Source: JAGTQI01 sp038868115 (GTDB lineage: Archaea; Thermoproteota; Bathyarchaeia; Bathyarchaeales; Bathycorpusculaceae). From it: a stretch of DNA of 64,000 nt. Below, in pieces: positions 35,780 through 44,662 of this stretch (positions are counted from its first letter, which is position 1; each line of letters starts with the position of its first letter). Both the position numbers and the translations under genes were made by a program. Location of the stretch: contig JAWBXA010000003.1 in NCBI GenBank assembly GCA_038868115.1, forward strand, positions 21,921-85,920, given 5' to 3'. Under the pieces are notes generated by a model, which saw only the letters and a list, made by a program, of their open reading frames with translations, did no database searches and was not told the DNA's origin.

Positions 35780-36422
35780 TAAAAGCTGCTTTACGCCTCC
35801 CATATTACCACGTTTTCTTTGAATGTTATTCCTTTTGTTTCGTTGCAGTAAGCCTCGACTGGGCATAATGGCAGTTATACTGGCGGCCATAGCTTCCCAA
35901 ATGGTACATTCCGCCCTACTGGAATGGGGTATAGCAAAAACGTAATAACAATCACATATACAGCGGCAGTTTTACTAACTTGGCATTGGATAGGCAAAAG
36001 AAAACAAGCCATGTTAGGTGCAATTAAATTTCAACGCTAGCAAAATACATGTTGGGTTCATCCACAAAGACAAAGAATAAACATTGAAGATAAGGAAGAT
36101 GGCTCCGAGTTTACCGTCGCCAATCTAGAAGGTTTTGAAAAGATAAGAAAAGATGGCTGGAATTTCTAGACGAGAAAAATAACACATCATTCCATAAAAG
36201 TAATGAAACATTACTTTCTTTGAATGCTCACGTTATAAAAACATTGGCAAACCATTGTTTTTCGCTACAGACCATGATTTGAAAATACACGTTGCAAAAC
36301 TTAATATATCCTTTATTCTTACACAGATCCACTTAATTATCTAATTACATGTGATCGGCCAGCTAAAACAAAAATCCCGGAAGTGTCAATCGAATTGGCT
36401 TAAAGTATTATTTGTCAGGTTT
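35780..36422. other. 643 bases with no intact gene
   Basis: Short open pieces are visible. One, on the plus strand near 35867-36040, reads HNGSYTGGHSFPNGTFRP, then NVITITYTAAVLLTWHWIGK with a basic end. It resembles the C-terminal anchor of a surface protein. Another near 36075-36168 reads DGSEFTVANLEGFEKIRKDG. These may be remnants of decayed genes. No RNA or repeat seen. Confidence 0.35.
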
Positions 36423-37010
36423 TTACCCTCTTATCAAATATCCGCTGAATCCTATTGCCCATAAGAGAATTGGGTAAACTATCATGCGCTCCACTCCACC
36501 CACACCTAAGCCAAGATCAATCTTAAGTCCAAATAGTATCAGCGCCGATAAAGAGATAATGCCCAAAATAACTGCGAAGTAGGATAATGGAGCTTTTTGA
36601 AACTTGTAGGAGGTTATTGCTGACAGAGCTCCAAAAAGAAACGCTGTTAACGAGGCTGCAAGGTGTATTGGGCCAAAGTCTTCTGGGAATATTCCGACAC
36701 TCATGGCGCCAACTCCGCATAAGACTAGAAGACATAAAAAGACTTTATTCGCGATTATTTGCTTCAGAAAGCAGGCGCCTGCTGCCACGGTCAAGCCAAG
36801 AACAAAAACGGAGGCATTGAAAATGGGAGCTGACGGCGCATTTAGCTTTCCAAGGTCGCTTATGTAGTTGTTGGAAACGTTGTAGCCAGGATAAAGGCAT
36901 TCAGCGATTAGCATGCACAAGATGAATTGAGTTACTCCGACAAATATAATAGTACCAGCTAGTTTATTATCTACTTGCTTCATGAAACTAATGAAGTCTT
37001 TTTGGTTCAT
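36423..37010 (-). CDS. DUF998-family membrane protein
   Basis: 195 residues with about six helices. It carries the DUF998 marks NNYISDLGKLNAPSAPIFN (about 46-65), AMSVGIFPEDFGPIH (about 100-115) and the helix after it. The family is widespread and of unknown function. ATG at 37010. It lies 23 bases after the deacetylase-family gene on the same strand and could share its transcript. Confidence 0.85.
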   Translation of the reverse strand: MNQKDFISFMKQVDNKLAGTIIFVGVTQFILCMLIAECLYPGYNVSNNYISDLGKLNAPSAPIFNASVFVLGLTVAAGACFLKQIIANKVFLCLLVLCGVGAMSVGIFPEDFGPIHLAASLTAFLFGALSAITSYKFQKAPLSYFAVILGIISLSALILFGLKIDLGLGVGGVERMIVYPILLWAIGFSGYLIRG

Positions 37011-37033
37011 AAACCTTTAGTATTAAAGGCTTG

Positions 37034-37873
37034 TTATTCTAAGTTTTTGAGGAGGGCGTCTATGGCTTTTCCAACGTTTTCGCCCTTGTACCCACCTTCA
37101 AGGACAAAGAAGATGGGCTTTTGTAAGGTCGCAAGCATTTTGCCAATCTCATAATAGGTCCTTTCAGTCAATCCTAGAGAAGCCAAATCGCTAGCATAAG
37201 CGTCAAAACCGGCTGAAACAGCTATCACCTCAACTTTTTGCATGTCAACTGTTTTTAAAGCCTTTTGAAGGGTTTTTAAGTAGACTTCCTCGCCGCAGTC
37301 TGCAGGTAGTGGATAGTTTAAGCAGTTAGCCTCAGAATAATAGCCTGTACCTGGATAATGGGGATGCCTGTGCAGCGAAACATAAACTACTTTTGGGTCT
37401 CCTTGGAAAATTTCTTGTGTTCCGTTTCCGTGGTGCCCATCAATGTCTAAGATAAGTGTTGGCTTGTCTAAGTGTTTAACGGCTACTGCAATGTTGTTTA
37501 TATAGCAAAAGCCCTTCGTATAAGCGCCTAGCGCGATGCCGCACTTGCCGGCATGATGTCCTGGAGGCCTCATGAGCGAGAAACCTTGGATTTTCGCTGC
37601 TAGGATTGCGGCCCCAGCTGAAAGTCTCGCGTACTCGTAAATATTCTCGTAGGCTGGGGTGTCTGGGTCCTCTATAGCTCCTCTTTTAAGCAGTTCAATA
37701 TAGTCTGGGTCGTGGACTTTTAGTAGGTCTTTTTCTTCAGCTGGCTCTGGTGTTATAAACTCGTAGCCCCGCTCTTTTAGGATTTCATAGGCTTTTCTTA
37801 CTCTTTGGGGGTTTTCAATGTGCCATGACCCGTATTCCAAACATTTCTCCGAAAAAATTATTTTTGTCCTCAT
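37034..37873 (-). CDS. Histone-deacetylase-family deacylase (AcuC/HdaH-like)
   Basis: 279 residues. Catalytic and zinc-binding blocks are intact: RPPGHHAG (about 101-108), LILDIDGHHGNGTQEIF (about 141-157) with Asp-His ligands, SAGFDAYASDLASLGLT (about 221-237) and VLEGGY (about 263). These enzymes remove acetyl or larger acyl groups from lysine, polyamines or acetoin-related substrates. The archaeal substrate is unknown. A GNAT of the Ard1/RimI type is at 60577, but no link can be drawn. Confidence 0.95.
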   Translation of the reverse strand: MRTKIIFSEKCLEYGSWHIENPQRVRKAYEILKERGYEFITPEPAEEKDLLKVHDPDYIELLKRGAIEDPDTPAYENIYEYARLSAGAAILAAKIQGFSLMRPPGHHAGKCGIALGAYTKGFCYINNIAVAVKHLDKPTLILDIDGHHGNGTQEIFQGDPKVVYVSLHRHPHYPGTGYYSEANCLNYPLPADCGEEVYLKTLQKALKTVDMQKVEVIAVSAGFDAYASDLASLGLTERTYYEIGKMLATLQKPIFFVLEGGYKGENVGKAIDALLKNLE

Positions 37874-37967
37874 CTGTGCGCCGTCCGGTTCATGCTTTCA
37901 GCTTAAATTGGCTAGTTTCATATATTAGTGTTCACATCTACTGTTGACGCGTGATAGGTGAAATTTC

Positions 37968-39914
37968 ATGGTTTCAGAGAACCCTATTGTAGAGTTAAGA
38001 AAGGAATGCGAGTTCACATTAAGCGACGCCATTAAAAAGCTTTCACTTGAAATGCCACCTAAACTTGTTTTTGAAAAACCGCCGATTTGGGAGTTTGGTC
38101 AGCTGGCCTCCTCTATCTGTTTTGAGTTTGCCAAGCAGACTGGCGAAAAGCCGCTGGTTCTTGCTGAACGCCTCATAAATGCTATTGACAAGTCAAAGTT
38201 TTCATTGATAAGCGATGTCACCGCAGCTGGCGGAGGTTACATAAACTTTCATGCAAATTTTGCAAAATTTTCAGAACTAACTATAGAGTCTGTTAAACGT
38301 TTAGATGAGGCTTACGGGTTTGTAAAGGTTGAAAGGCCTTTGAAGATCATTGTTGAACATACGAGTGTTAATCCGCTTCATCCAATACATATTGGACAAG
38401 CAAGAAATCCGGTGCTCGGCGACGCCATTGCCCGTTTGCTTTCGGCCAGGGGGCATATAGTTTCACGTCATTACTATGTGGATGATGTTGGGAGGCAGAC
38501 TGCTGTAATCGCTTATGGATATGAAAAACTTGGAAGACCAAAACCACAAGAGAAGCCTGACCATTTTATTGGCAAGATTTACACTATAACATGCTGCCTT
38601 GTGGAGATTAACCGTCTAAAAAGAGAGCTTGAGAGGGCCAAGGCTGTTTCAGCTGAGGACGATATCGTGAAGATTAATAGGGAATTGGATGATTGGATGT
38701 CTGTTGCCTTCGAGTTAAAGAGCAAGTATCCTGAGCTTTTTGAAAAGCTGCTACAGAAAATAGGTGAGGATGTAGACCCTGAAAAAATTATTGGCGAGTT
38801 AAATAGAGCCTATGAGGCTGGAGACATGAGGGCCAGGCGGCTTATTCGGGAGGTTAGTCAACTCTGCTTGGAAGGTTTTAAGGAAACGCTTAGACGTGCT
38901 GGAGTCTTTTATGATTCTTGGGATTGGGAGAGCGACCTCGTTTGGAGCGGGTTGGTGGCGGAGGTTCTCCAAAGGTTAAAGCAGACGCCTTACGTTTCCG
39001 TTTTTGGTGGTGTTTTGGAGTTTGAGGCTGGAAAGGTTGTTGAAGATCTTAATCTAAGGGATAAACTGGGTTTAAGAAAAGATTACGTAGTTCCGTCCTT
39101 GACGCTCGTCAGAGCTGATGGCACAACACTTTACACGACTAGGGATATAGCCTACACCTTATGGAAGTTTGAAAGAGCAGAAAAGTGCATTAACGTTATT
39201 GGGATGGAGCAGTCTCTGGCGCAGATGCAACTTAAAATAGCTTTATACGCTTTGGGCTATGCCAAACAAGCCGAGAACTTGACACACTTCGCCTATAACC
39301 TCGTGAATCTGCCTGGTTACAAAATGTCCAGCCGTAGGGGGCGCTACATAACATTAGACGAGGTTATGGACGAAGCGGTTAATAGAGCTTATGAGGAAGT
39401 TGCAAAGCGTTCGCCTCAGTTGCCGGAAAACGAGAAGCGTAAAGTTGCAGAGTTTGTAGGGATAGGTGCCGTTCGCTACGCACTGGTGGAGGTTGATTCT
39501 TCAAAGCCTGTTGAGTTTAACTGGGAACGCATAATAAACTTTGAAAGGAACAGCGCCCCATACATTCAGTATACACATGCTAGGGCTTGCAGCATACTGC
39601 GGAAAGCCTCGAGAAAGCCGGAAAACCCGGATTATGGTTTATTAAGGGAGAAGCTTGAAAATGAGTTAGTCTTTGCTTTGGCTGAGTTTCCAGAAGTTTT
39701 CATCGAAGCGGCAGATCTGCTTAAGCCTAATATGATAGCTGATTACGCCAACGCTTTAGCCGATAAGTTTAACACTTTTTATAATGCTTTTCCGGTTATA
39801 AGGGCTGAGCCACCGGGACTCAGCGACGCGAGGCTTGCTTTGGTTGATGCTGTCAGAATTGCTTTGAGGAATGCCCTCAACCTTATTGGTATACATGCGC
39901 CGGAGAGGATGTAG
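37968..39914 (+). CDS. argS: Arginyl-tRNA synthetase
   Basis: 648 residues. Class I signatures: HPIHIGQARNPVLGD from about 138 (HIGH equivalent) and YKMSSRRGR near 451-459 (KMSKS equivalent). The N-terminal ArgRS additional domain is at about 10-120. The C-terminal anticodon-binding helical domain ends in LRNALNLIGIHAPERM. It charges tRNA-Arg, one of which (UCG) is in this window. ATG at 37968 follows GGTGA. Confidence 0.97.
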   Translation: MVSENPIVELRKECEFTLSDAIKKLSLEMPPKLVFEKPPIWEFGQLASSICFEFAKQTGEKPLVLAERLINAIDKSKFSLISDVTAAGGGYINFHANFAKFSELTIESVKRLDEAYGFVKVERPLKIIVEHTSVNPLHPIHIGQARNPVLGDAIARLLSARGHIVSRHYYVDDVGRQTAVIAYGYEKLGRPKPQEKPDHFIGKIYTITCCLVEINRLKRELERAKAVSAEDDIVKINRELDDWMSVAFELKSKYPELFEKLLQKIGEDVDPEKIIGELNRAYEAGDMRARRLIREVSQLCLEGFKETLRRAGVFYDSWDWESDLVWSGLVAEVLQRLKQTPYVSVFGGVLEFEAGKVVEDLNLRDKLGLRKDYVVPSLTLVRADGTTLYTTRDIAYTLWKFERAEKCINVIGMEQSLAQMQLKIALYALGYAKQAENLTHFAYNLVNLPGYKMSSRRGRYITLDEVMDEAVNRAYEEVAKRSPQLPENEKRKVAEFVGIGAVRYALVEVDSSKPVEFNWERIINFERNSAPYIQYTHARACSILRKASRKPENPDYGLLREKLENELVFALAEFPEVFIEAADLLKPNMIADYANALADKFNTFYNAFPVIRAEPPGLSDARLALVDAVRIALRNALNLIGIHAPERM

Positions 39915-39918
39915 CCTT

Positions 39919-40596
39919 TTAGGGTCCTTGGATTATAGCTTTTGCTGTGCTTGTTCCTATGCGGTTGGCGCCAGCCTCTATCATGGCAACAGCATCGGCA
40001 TAAGTCCTGATGCCACCCGCAGCCTTCACGCCCATGTCTTTCCCAACCACTTGACGCATAAGCTTAACATCTTCAACTGTGGCGCCTTTGCCAAACAACC
40101 CAGTTGAAGTCTTGACGAAGTCTGCCCCGATCTCCTTGGCTATCTTGCAAGCAGTTATCTTTTCCTCAGTGGTTAACAACGGCGTTTCAATAATCACTTT
40201 AACAATTACATCTTGAAACAAACGTTTAACGTCGACAACAGCCCTTATGTCCCGCCTAACAAACTCATAGTCTCCAGATTTTAATGCACCCAAATTAACA
40301 ACCATGTCTAGTTCGCGTGCTCCGTCTTCGACGGCTTTTATAGCTTCTAACGCTTTAACTTCTGGGAGGGCGACACCAAAAGGGAAGCCTACGGTGGAGC
40401 AAACCTTAATATTTGTACCTTTAAGAAGCGACGCAGCCAATTTTACGTATGTAGGGTTTACAACAACGCAACAAAACCCATATTGAGCCGCATCGCGACA
40501 CAAATTTTCAACTTCGCTCTTTGTTGCCGCAGCCTTAACAAGCGTTGAATCAACAATTTTTGCGAGCTGTTTCCGCGAAATACTCAACCGTTCCAC
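39919..40596 (-). CDS. deoC: Deoxyribose-phosphate aldolase
   Basis: 225 residues from GTG 40596; TTG 40587 is equally possible, as it follows GGTGG by 5 bases. The Schiff-base Lys is in VIVKVIIETPLL, and the second Lys in GVKAAGGIRTYADA. VVNPTYVKLA and STVGFPFG are typical of DeoC. It cleaves deoxyribose 5-phosphate to acetaldehyde and glyceraldehyde 3-phosphate. The longer open frame runs into tRNA-Lys and is not real. Convergent with argS. Confidence 0.95.
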   Translation of the reverse strand: MERLSISRKQLAKIVDSTLVKAAATKSEVENLCRDAAQYGFCCVVVNPTYVKLAASLLKGTNIKVCSTVGFPFGVALPEVKALEAIKAVEDGARELDMVVNLGALKSGDYEFVRRDIRAVVDVKRLFQDVIVKVIIETPLLTTEEKITACKIAKEIGADFVKTSTGLFGKGATVEDVKLMRQVVGKDMGVKAAGGIRTYADAVAMIEAGANRIGTSTAKAIIQGP

Positions 40597-40641
40597 CTTA
40601 ACCTTCAAAGAACCATTCGCGCATTTATTGATTTCTAAAAG

Positions 40642-40742
40642 CGGGCCCGCCGGGAATTGAACCCGGGACCTACGGGTTAAGAGCCTCAACCCATCCCGTG
40701 CAGCGGTTGGTCCGCCGCTCTACCTTACTGAGCTACGGGCCC
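40642..40742 (-). tRNA. tRNA-Lys (anticodon CUU) with a ~27-base intron in the anticodon stem
   Basis: Minus strand. Acceptor GGGCCCG/CGGGCCC, discriminator G, D stem GCTC/GAGC, T arm CCGGG-TTCAATT-CCCGG. The anticodon loop CTCTTAA gives CUU. The 5' half ends ...GAGCGGCGG and the 3' half starts GCTCTTAACCCGT. Removing 27 bases (about 40685-40711) restores an anticodon stem GCGGG/CCCGT, so the intron lies near positions 30/31, not the usual 37/38. CAACC/GGTTG inside can form the central helix of a bulge-helix-bulge. The exact cut sites cannot be fixed by eye. Confidence 0.9.
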
Positions 40743-40936
40743 TTTCATTTATGCCAATTTAATATCGCTTTTAATAAATTTAGCTTTCCGAAGGGTTTAT
40801 TATGTCAAAAATAATATTCATGCTTCTTCATCAGGTTTATGAGATAGATTAGACAGACATGTCGATTAAGCCGATAAATGGAGATTGTTGGAAATGGTTT
40901 TAAGCTTTTGATGCTTGTTATGTAGAAGGGGTGTTT

Positions 40937-41734
40937 TTGGGCGAACTTGTGTTTGTAGGTTTAGGGCTGCACGATGATGCAGGCATAAGCCTTAACGGTT
41001 TAGCAGAAGTTAAAAGCGCTGACAGCATTTTCATCGAGCTTTACACCAGCTTGATGCCCAACTTTTCTTTAGAGCGTTTTGCAAGTTTAGCTGGCAAAAG
41101 TTTGCGGGTTGTTTCCCGTAGGGAATTGGAGGAGGAGAACGGCGAAGTTGTTTTGAAGGTTGCAGAGCGTGGAAAAGCCGTTTTACTAGTCCCCGGCGAC
41201 CCTTTTATCGCGACCACTCATGTGGCCCTAAGGGTTGCGGCTGAGAAGCGTGGAATAAGGACACGTGTTGTTCATGGTGCATCTATAATTTCTGCCGCTA
41301 TTGGGCTGTCTGGCTTACACAATTACAAGTTTGGTAAGAGTGTGACCATCCCTTTTCCAGAAAACTTTTCGGAAGCTCCCTACATGGTGGTTGCCCAAAA
41401 CAAAGGGCTTGGACTTCACACGCTCTGCTTGCTGGACATAGATGTGGAAAAAAATCGTTACTTAAATGTTAGGGAAGCTCTTGAAACTCTTCTGAAGATT
41501 GAGGAAAAGTGGAAAATGGACGTTGTAACTAGCAAAACACTTGTTGTTGTGGTGGCTAGGGCTGGAAGCCCGAATCCCATAGTTATGGCCGACTTTGTCA
41601 ATGAACTTTTAAACCGTAATTTTGGTGGTCCGCCCTACAGCCTCATTTTTCCCGGAAAACTTCATTTTATGGAAGCCGAAGCCTTAATCGTGCTTGCTGG
41701 TGCTCCGTCAAGCGTTTTGGAGCTGGTGGAATGA
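40937..41734 (+). CDS. dphB: Diphthine synthase
   Basis: About 265 residues from TTG 40937, which follows GGGGTG; a GTG at 40931 is also in frame. The start GELVFVGLGLHDDAGISLNG is characteristic. LLVPGDPFIATTH is the SAM-binding block of the CbiF/tetrapyrrole-methylase fold. VVHGASIISAAIGLSGLHNYKFG follows. It trimethylates the modified His of elongation factor 2 during diphthamide synthesis. First gene of dphB-DUF357-ribL; ATGA overlap with the next. Confidence 0.95.
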   Translation: MGELVFVGLGLHDDAGISLNGLAEVKSADSIFIELYTSLMPNFSLERFASLAGKSLRVVSRRELEEENGEVVLKVAERGKAVLLVPGDPFIATTHVALRVAAEKRGIRTRVVHGASIISAAIGLSGLHNYKFGKSVTIPFPENFSEAPYMVVAQNKGLGLHTLCLLDIDVEKNRYLNVREALETLLKIEEKWKMDVVTSKTLVVVVARAGSPNPIVMADFVNELLNRNFGGPPYSLIFPGKLHFMEAEALIVLAGAPSSVLELVE

Positions 41735-42030
41735 GCCTAACCAAGCTTGTTGAAAAATACATTATTTCTGCCGACCGCGTTTTTGACGAAATAACAGTTG
41801 TAAATGGTTATGCTGGTTTTTTCAATGCTAAGGTTAAGCAAGTTTTGGAGCTTGCAAAAGCCTATTTGCAAGATGCAAAGTATTATAGGGATTGTGGAAA
41901 ACTAGAAGTGAGCCTCGCTTCTGTAGCTTACTGTGAGGGGCTGCTTGACGCCCTAAAAATGTTGGGAATGGTGAAGTTTGAATGGCCGAAGAAAAAAGTA
42001 GAGGAGAACGAAGGAGAAAGCGGAAGGTAG
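41731..42030 (+). CDS. DUF357-family protein
   Basis: 99 residues, helical. VEKYIISADRVFDEI, then YLQDAKYYRDCGKLEVSLAS and YCEGLLDALKMLG are typical of this archaeal family. The function is unknown; the gene often lies near ribL or diphthine genes. ATG overlaps the dphB stop (ATGA), and the next gene starts 49 bases before its end, so all three are co-translated. Confidence 0.9.
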   Translation: MSLTKLVEKYIISADRVFDEITVVNGYAGFFNAKVKQVLELAKAYLQDAKYYRDCGKLEVSLASVAYCEGLLDALKMLGMVKFEWPKKKVEENEGESGR

Positions 42031-42461
42031 TTTTGGCCTCGGGGGTTTTTGACCTCCTTCATCTTGGACATGTGCGTTATTTGGAGGAAGCTAAAAAGGC
42101 TGGCGGGGAAAACGCTGAGTTAATTGTTATTGTGGCTAGAGACAGCACTGTTGAAAGGCGTAAGGGCTCAAAGCCGGTCATACCGGAAAACCAGCGGCGG
42201 GCGCTTGTGGAATCTTTGAAGGTTGTGGATGAGGCCATTTTAGGTTATGAGGAATTTAACATAGGCAAAGTTATTGAAAAGATTAAGCCAGATGTTATTG
42301 CCGTCGGTCATGACCAGGATGGGATGGAGAAGGCTGTTAGGGATTATGTAGGGGAGAAGGGACTCAAAATTAAGGTTGTTAAGATTGGCAAGTTTGGCGA
42401 AGATGAGCTGGACAGCTCTTCGAAGATTAAGCAGAAAATTATAGAGCATTATAGAAGGTGA
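41982..42461 (+). CDS. ribL: FAD synthetase, archaeal nucleotidyltransferase type
   Basis: 159 residues. VVLASGVFDLLHLGHVRYLEEAK has the HxGH motif (HLGH) of the cytidylyltransferase-like superfamily. VPE-type block SKPVIPENQRRALVESLKVVD and the DSSSKIKQKI end (replacing the ISSTxIR motif) follow. In Methanocaldococcus the homologue adenylates FMN to FAD. The convergent neighbour is riboflavin kinase, which makes FMN, so the two consecutive steps are encoded side by side. Confidence 0.92.
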   Translation: MAEEKSRGERRRKRKVVLASGVFDLLHLGHVRYLEEAKKAGGENAELIVIVARDSTVERRKGSKPVIPENQRRALVESLKVVDEAILGYEEFNIGKVIEKIKPDVIAVGHDQDGMEKAVRDYVGEKGLKIKVVKIGKFGEDELDSSSKIKQKIIEHYRR

Positions 42462-42477
42462 AGCGAATAACGCAAAA

Positions 42478-43167
42478 TTATGGAAGGGTTAAAACTTCCA
42501 CCTTCACCTTGTAGCCGTCTTTTAGGGCTAAATGCTTTCTTAGGCATATGGGTGCTATAAGCTCTATGACTGATGCGTCATAGTGACTTCTTAGGGCTGA
42601 GACAATAGCGCCCTTAATCTTATTCTCTATTATCGCCGGATAGCACTTCACAGGTCCAAAAGTACGGTTCTCGTTTCTGAATCCCTCAATCTCTATTGCC
42701 GGATAAGCCTCAAGCTCTGAACGGGTTTTAACGTCGTAATCCGTCACAAGTTTCAGGTTCAGCGTTCCCGGGTATGGGTCGAAACCCAGTTTTTCAATGA
42801 ACTGCCTTCGGTATGGATCCCTTGTCACGTAGTAGGCGCCTTCGCCTAGTCCCGTGAAGACAACGCCTTCAAGAGTTATTGACGGCGGATATGTAGCTTC
42901 CATTAGTAAGCGTAGGCTTGAGTAGAGCCTCTTAAGCTCCGATAAGCCAGACTCCGTCATTTTTATTAGACATCCTTCTGACGTCATTGTCCTCTTAATC
43001 CAGCCTTTATGTTCGAGTTCTATTAAGTGGCGGGACGCCGACTGTTGGGAAATGCCGAGCTTTCGTGCCAAATATTCTGTTGAAATTTTTGCTGTTCTTC
43101 TGTGGGCTCCTAGCTCCGCTAATTTTAAAAGCGTGAAAATGCGACGCCAAGCCTTTGCTTCGCTCAT
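42478..43167 (-). CDS. ribK: CTP-dependent riboflavin kinase with N-terminal winged helix
   Basis: 229 residues. The N-terminal 1-90 is an HTH (STEYLARKLGISQQSASRHL, then ELEHKGWIKRTM). The C-terminal 95-229 is DUF120/RibK: GVVFTGLGEGAYYVTRDPYR, FDPYPGTLNLKL, FGPVKCYPAII and IELIAPICLRKHLALKDGYKV. It uses CTP to make FMN. The HTH may repress flavin genes, as in some archaeal RbkR proteins. Convergent with ribL, 16 bases apart. Confidence 0.94.
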   Translation of the reverse strand: MSEAKAWRRIFTLLKLAELGAHRRTAKISTEYLARKLGISQQSASRHLIELEHKGWIKRTMTSEGCLIKMTESGLSELKRLYSSLRLLMEATYPPSITLEGVVFTGLGEGAYYVTRDPYRRQFIEKLGFDPYPGTLNLKLVTDYDVKTRSELEAYPAIEIEGFRNENRTFGPVKCYPAIIENKIKGAIVSALRSHYDASVIELIAPICLRKHLALKDGYKVKVEVLTLP

Positions 43168-43251
43168 CTCAGCACAAGCCTTCTGTTCACTTTCAATTTA
43201 GAGGTAACACAATCCATATTTAAGGAACACGAAAACTTAGGCAAAACAGAT

Positions 43252-44246
43252 TTAGGCTTGGTTACATGTCAAGTTTGCCTTAACAAATATGTTTCGCAAA
43301 TCATAGACATGCACTGAAATACGCACAACATCGGAGTCTGTGTTGACTGCGAAGGTTATAACGTATGTTCCGTTACCATAAGATGTTATGACGAGGTTGT
43401 TTAACGAGTTGGCTGGAACCCAAATTCCGCCAAGCTCATAGTAGACCGTTATGCGTTTGGCTGGTGCTGGCTTCTCCCCATTGGAAACTTGGCATGTTAA
43501 GTTGACGACTTTTTGAGAACCATTTAACATGTAATAGCCTTCCAGCTTTACTATTGTTGTTATGTTTATGGCGTAGCTCAGTGTGACTTTTTCCGTCAAG
43601 CCATAAAACTTTAGCGTAAAGTTTGCGTAGGCGCTTGAAATGCCCAAACCGCTTGTTTCTTCCCATGAAAGCCAAAAGCCGTTCACATAACGCGAATCAT
43701 TTAAACTCGTATGTGATAGGTAATAAAGCCCATAAGCGTTTAGGCTCCTGTAGGCTTGAGATAAGCTGTTAAGGTTTGAAGCCAAAACTGTTTTTTCTCC
43801 TCCGTTTGTGACGTTGGCTAATGCGCTTATCATGGCGTTTTTTGANNNNNNNNNNNNNNNNNNNNNNNNNNNNNNNNNNNNNNNNNNNNNNNNNNNNNNN
43901 NNNNNNNNNNNNNNNNNNNNNNNNNNNNNNNNNNNNNNNNNNATAGGTAATAAAGCCCATAAGCGTTTAGGCTCCTGTAGGCTTGAGATAAGCTGTTAAG
44001 GTTTGAAGCCAAAACTGTTTTTTCTCCTCCGTTTGTGACGTTGGCTAATGCGCTTATCATGGCGTTTTTTGAGCCTTGCTTTATGGCTAAAACGAAACCA
44101 GCCAATGGAAAGCCTTGGGAAGCGGATGGCTTTTGTCTGCTGACCTCGTAGACATAGGCTGTTGTTGTGGATATGAGTATGGCTATAGCTAGAGCCGCCA
44201 CTATCAAAAGCTGACCGGAACTTTTTGCTTTCATAAGTCTTTTCAT
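43252..44246 (-). CDS. Pilin-like secreted protein (interrupted by a false gap)
   Basis: As given, the gene is broken by N (43846-43942) between two exact copies of a 130-base segment. If the copies are collapsed, the coding length is 768 bases (255 residues), in frame. The N-terminus MKAKSSGQLLIVAALAIAILISTTTAYVY looks like a class III pilin signal with a hydrophobic helix. The rest is β-rich and Thr/Asn-rich (YVNGFWLSWEETSGLG, then LEGYYMLNGSQKVVNLTCQV). Last gene of the pilus operon; its ATG overlaps the previous stop (ATGA). Confidence 0.8.
43716..44072. repeat. 130-base exact duplication around an N run (assembly artefact)
   Basis: 43716-43845 and 43943-44072 read identically, from ATAGGTAATAAAGCC to GCGTTTTTTGA, and are separated by 97 N. 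The left copy's end and the right copy's start are both within one gene. The simplest reading is two contig ends that overlap but were scaffolded with an estimated gap. Confidence 0.9.
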
Positions 44247-44662
44247 TTAACCACAGCCAGCTGCAAGTAAATCACATAATACCTGAAGGTGGGATTTTGG
44301 CTTGCGCAGACATATTTTATCAAGGCTTCTTCTTGGCCGTTGATCTTTCCGTTTGTTATTGCTTCCGTGTTTATCTGTTGCATTCTCCCGTTGTAGACGG
44401 TTAAGTTGAAGGACACGTCCTCTGGAAGGAGAAGGCTTAACGCTTCGCGCAGTCCGGGCCAGTCTCCAGAATCTATGTAGGCGCCTAAGCTTCCATCAGA
44501 ATCAAGCTTCATTAAAACTTGTATTCCAATGGATGTCAAGTCTGCGGATTCTGCGATTTTATGCTCTGTGGTTAGGCTTGCAGAAATAGCCAACGAAGAG
44601 AAGACTATTAAGACGGCTAAAAAAGCCTCAATCATCCTAATTTGCCCCCTTTGGTTTTTCAC
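44243..44662 (-). CDS. Pseudopilin-like protein
   Basis: About 139 residues from GTG 44662, which overlaps the upstream TGA (GTGA). The start MKNQRGQIRMIEAFLAVLIV then FSSLAISASLT looks like a type IV pilin signal with RG-Q cleavage and a hydrophobic helix. The rest is soluble (LDSDGSLGAYIDSGDWPGLR then LSLLLPEDVSFNLTVYNG). Probably a minor subunit exported by the ATPase/platform pair in the same operon. Exact role unknown. Confidence 0.8.
   Translation of the reverse strand: MKNQRGQIRMIEAFLAVLIVFSSLAISASLTTEHKIAESADLTSIGIQVLMKLDSDGSLGAYIDSGDWPGLREALSLLLPEDVSFNLTVYNGRMQQINTEAITNGKINGQEEALIKYVCASQNPTFRYYVIYLQLAVVK

Noticed and set aside
39919..40689. Longer DeoC starting at 40689
   Set aside because: The extra codons lie within the tRNA-Lys gene, so the start must be downstream.
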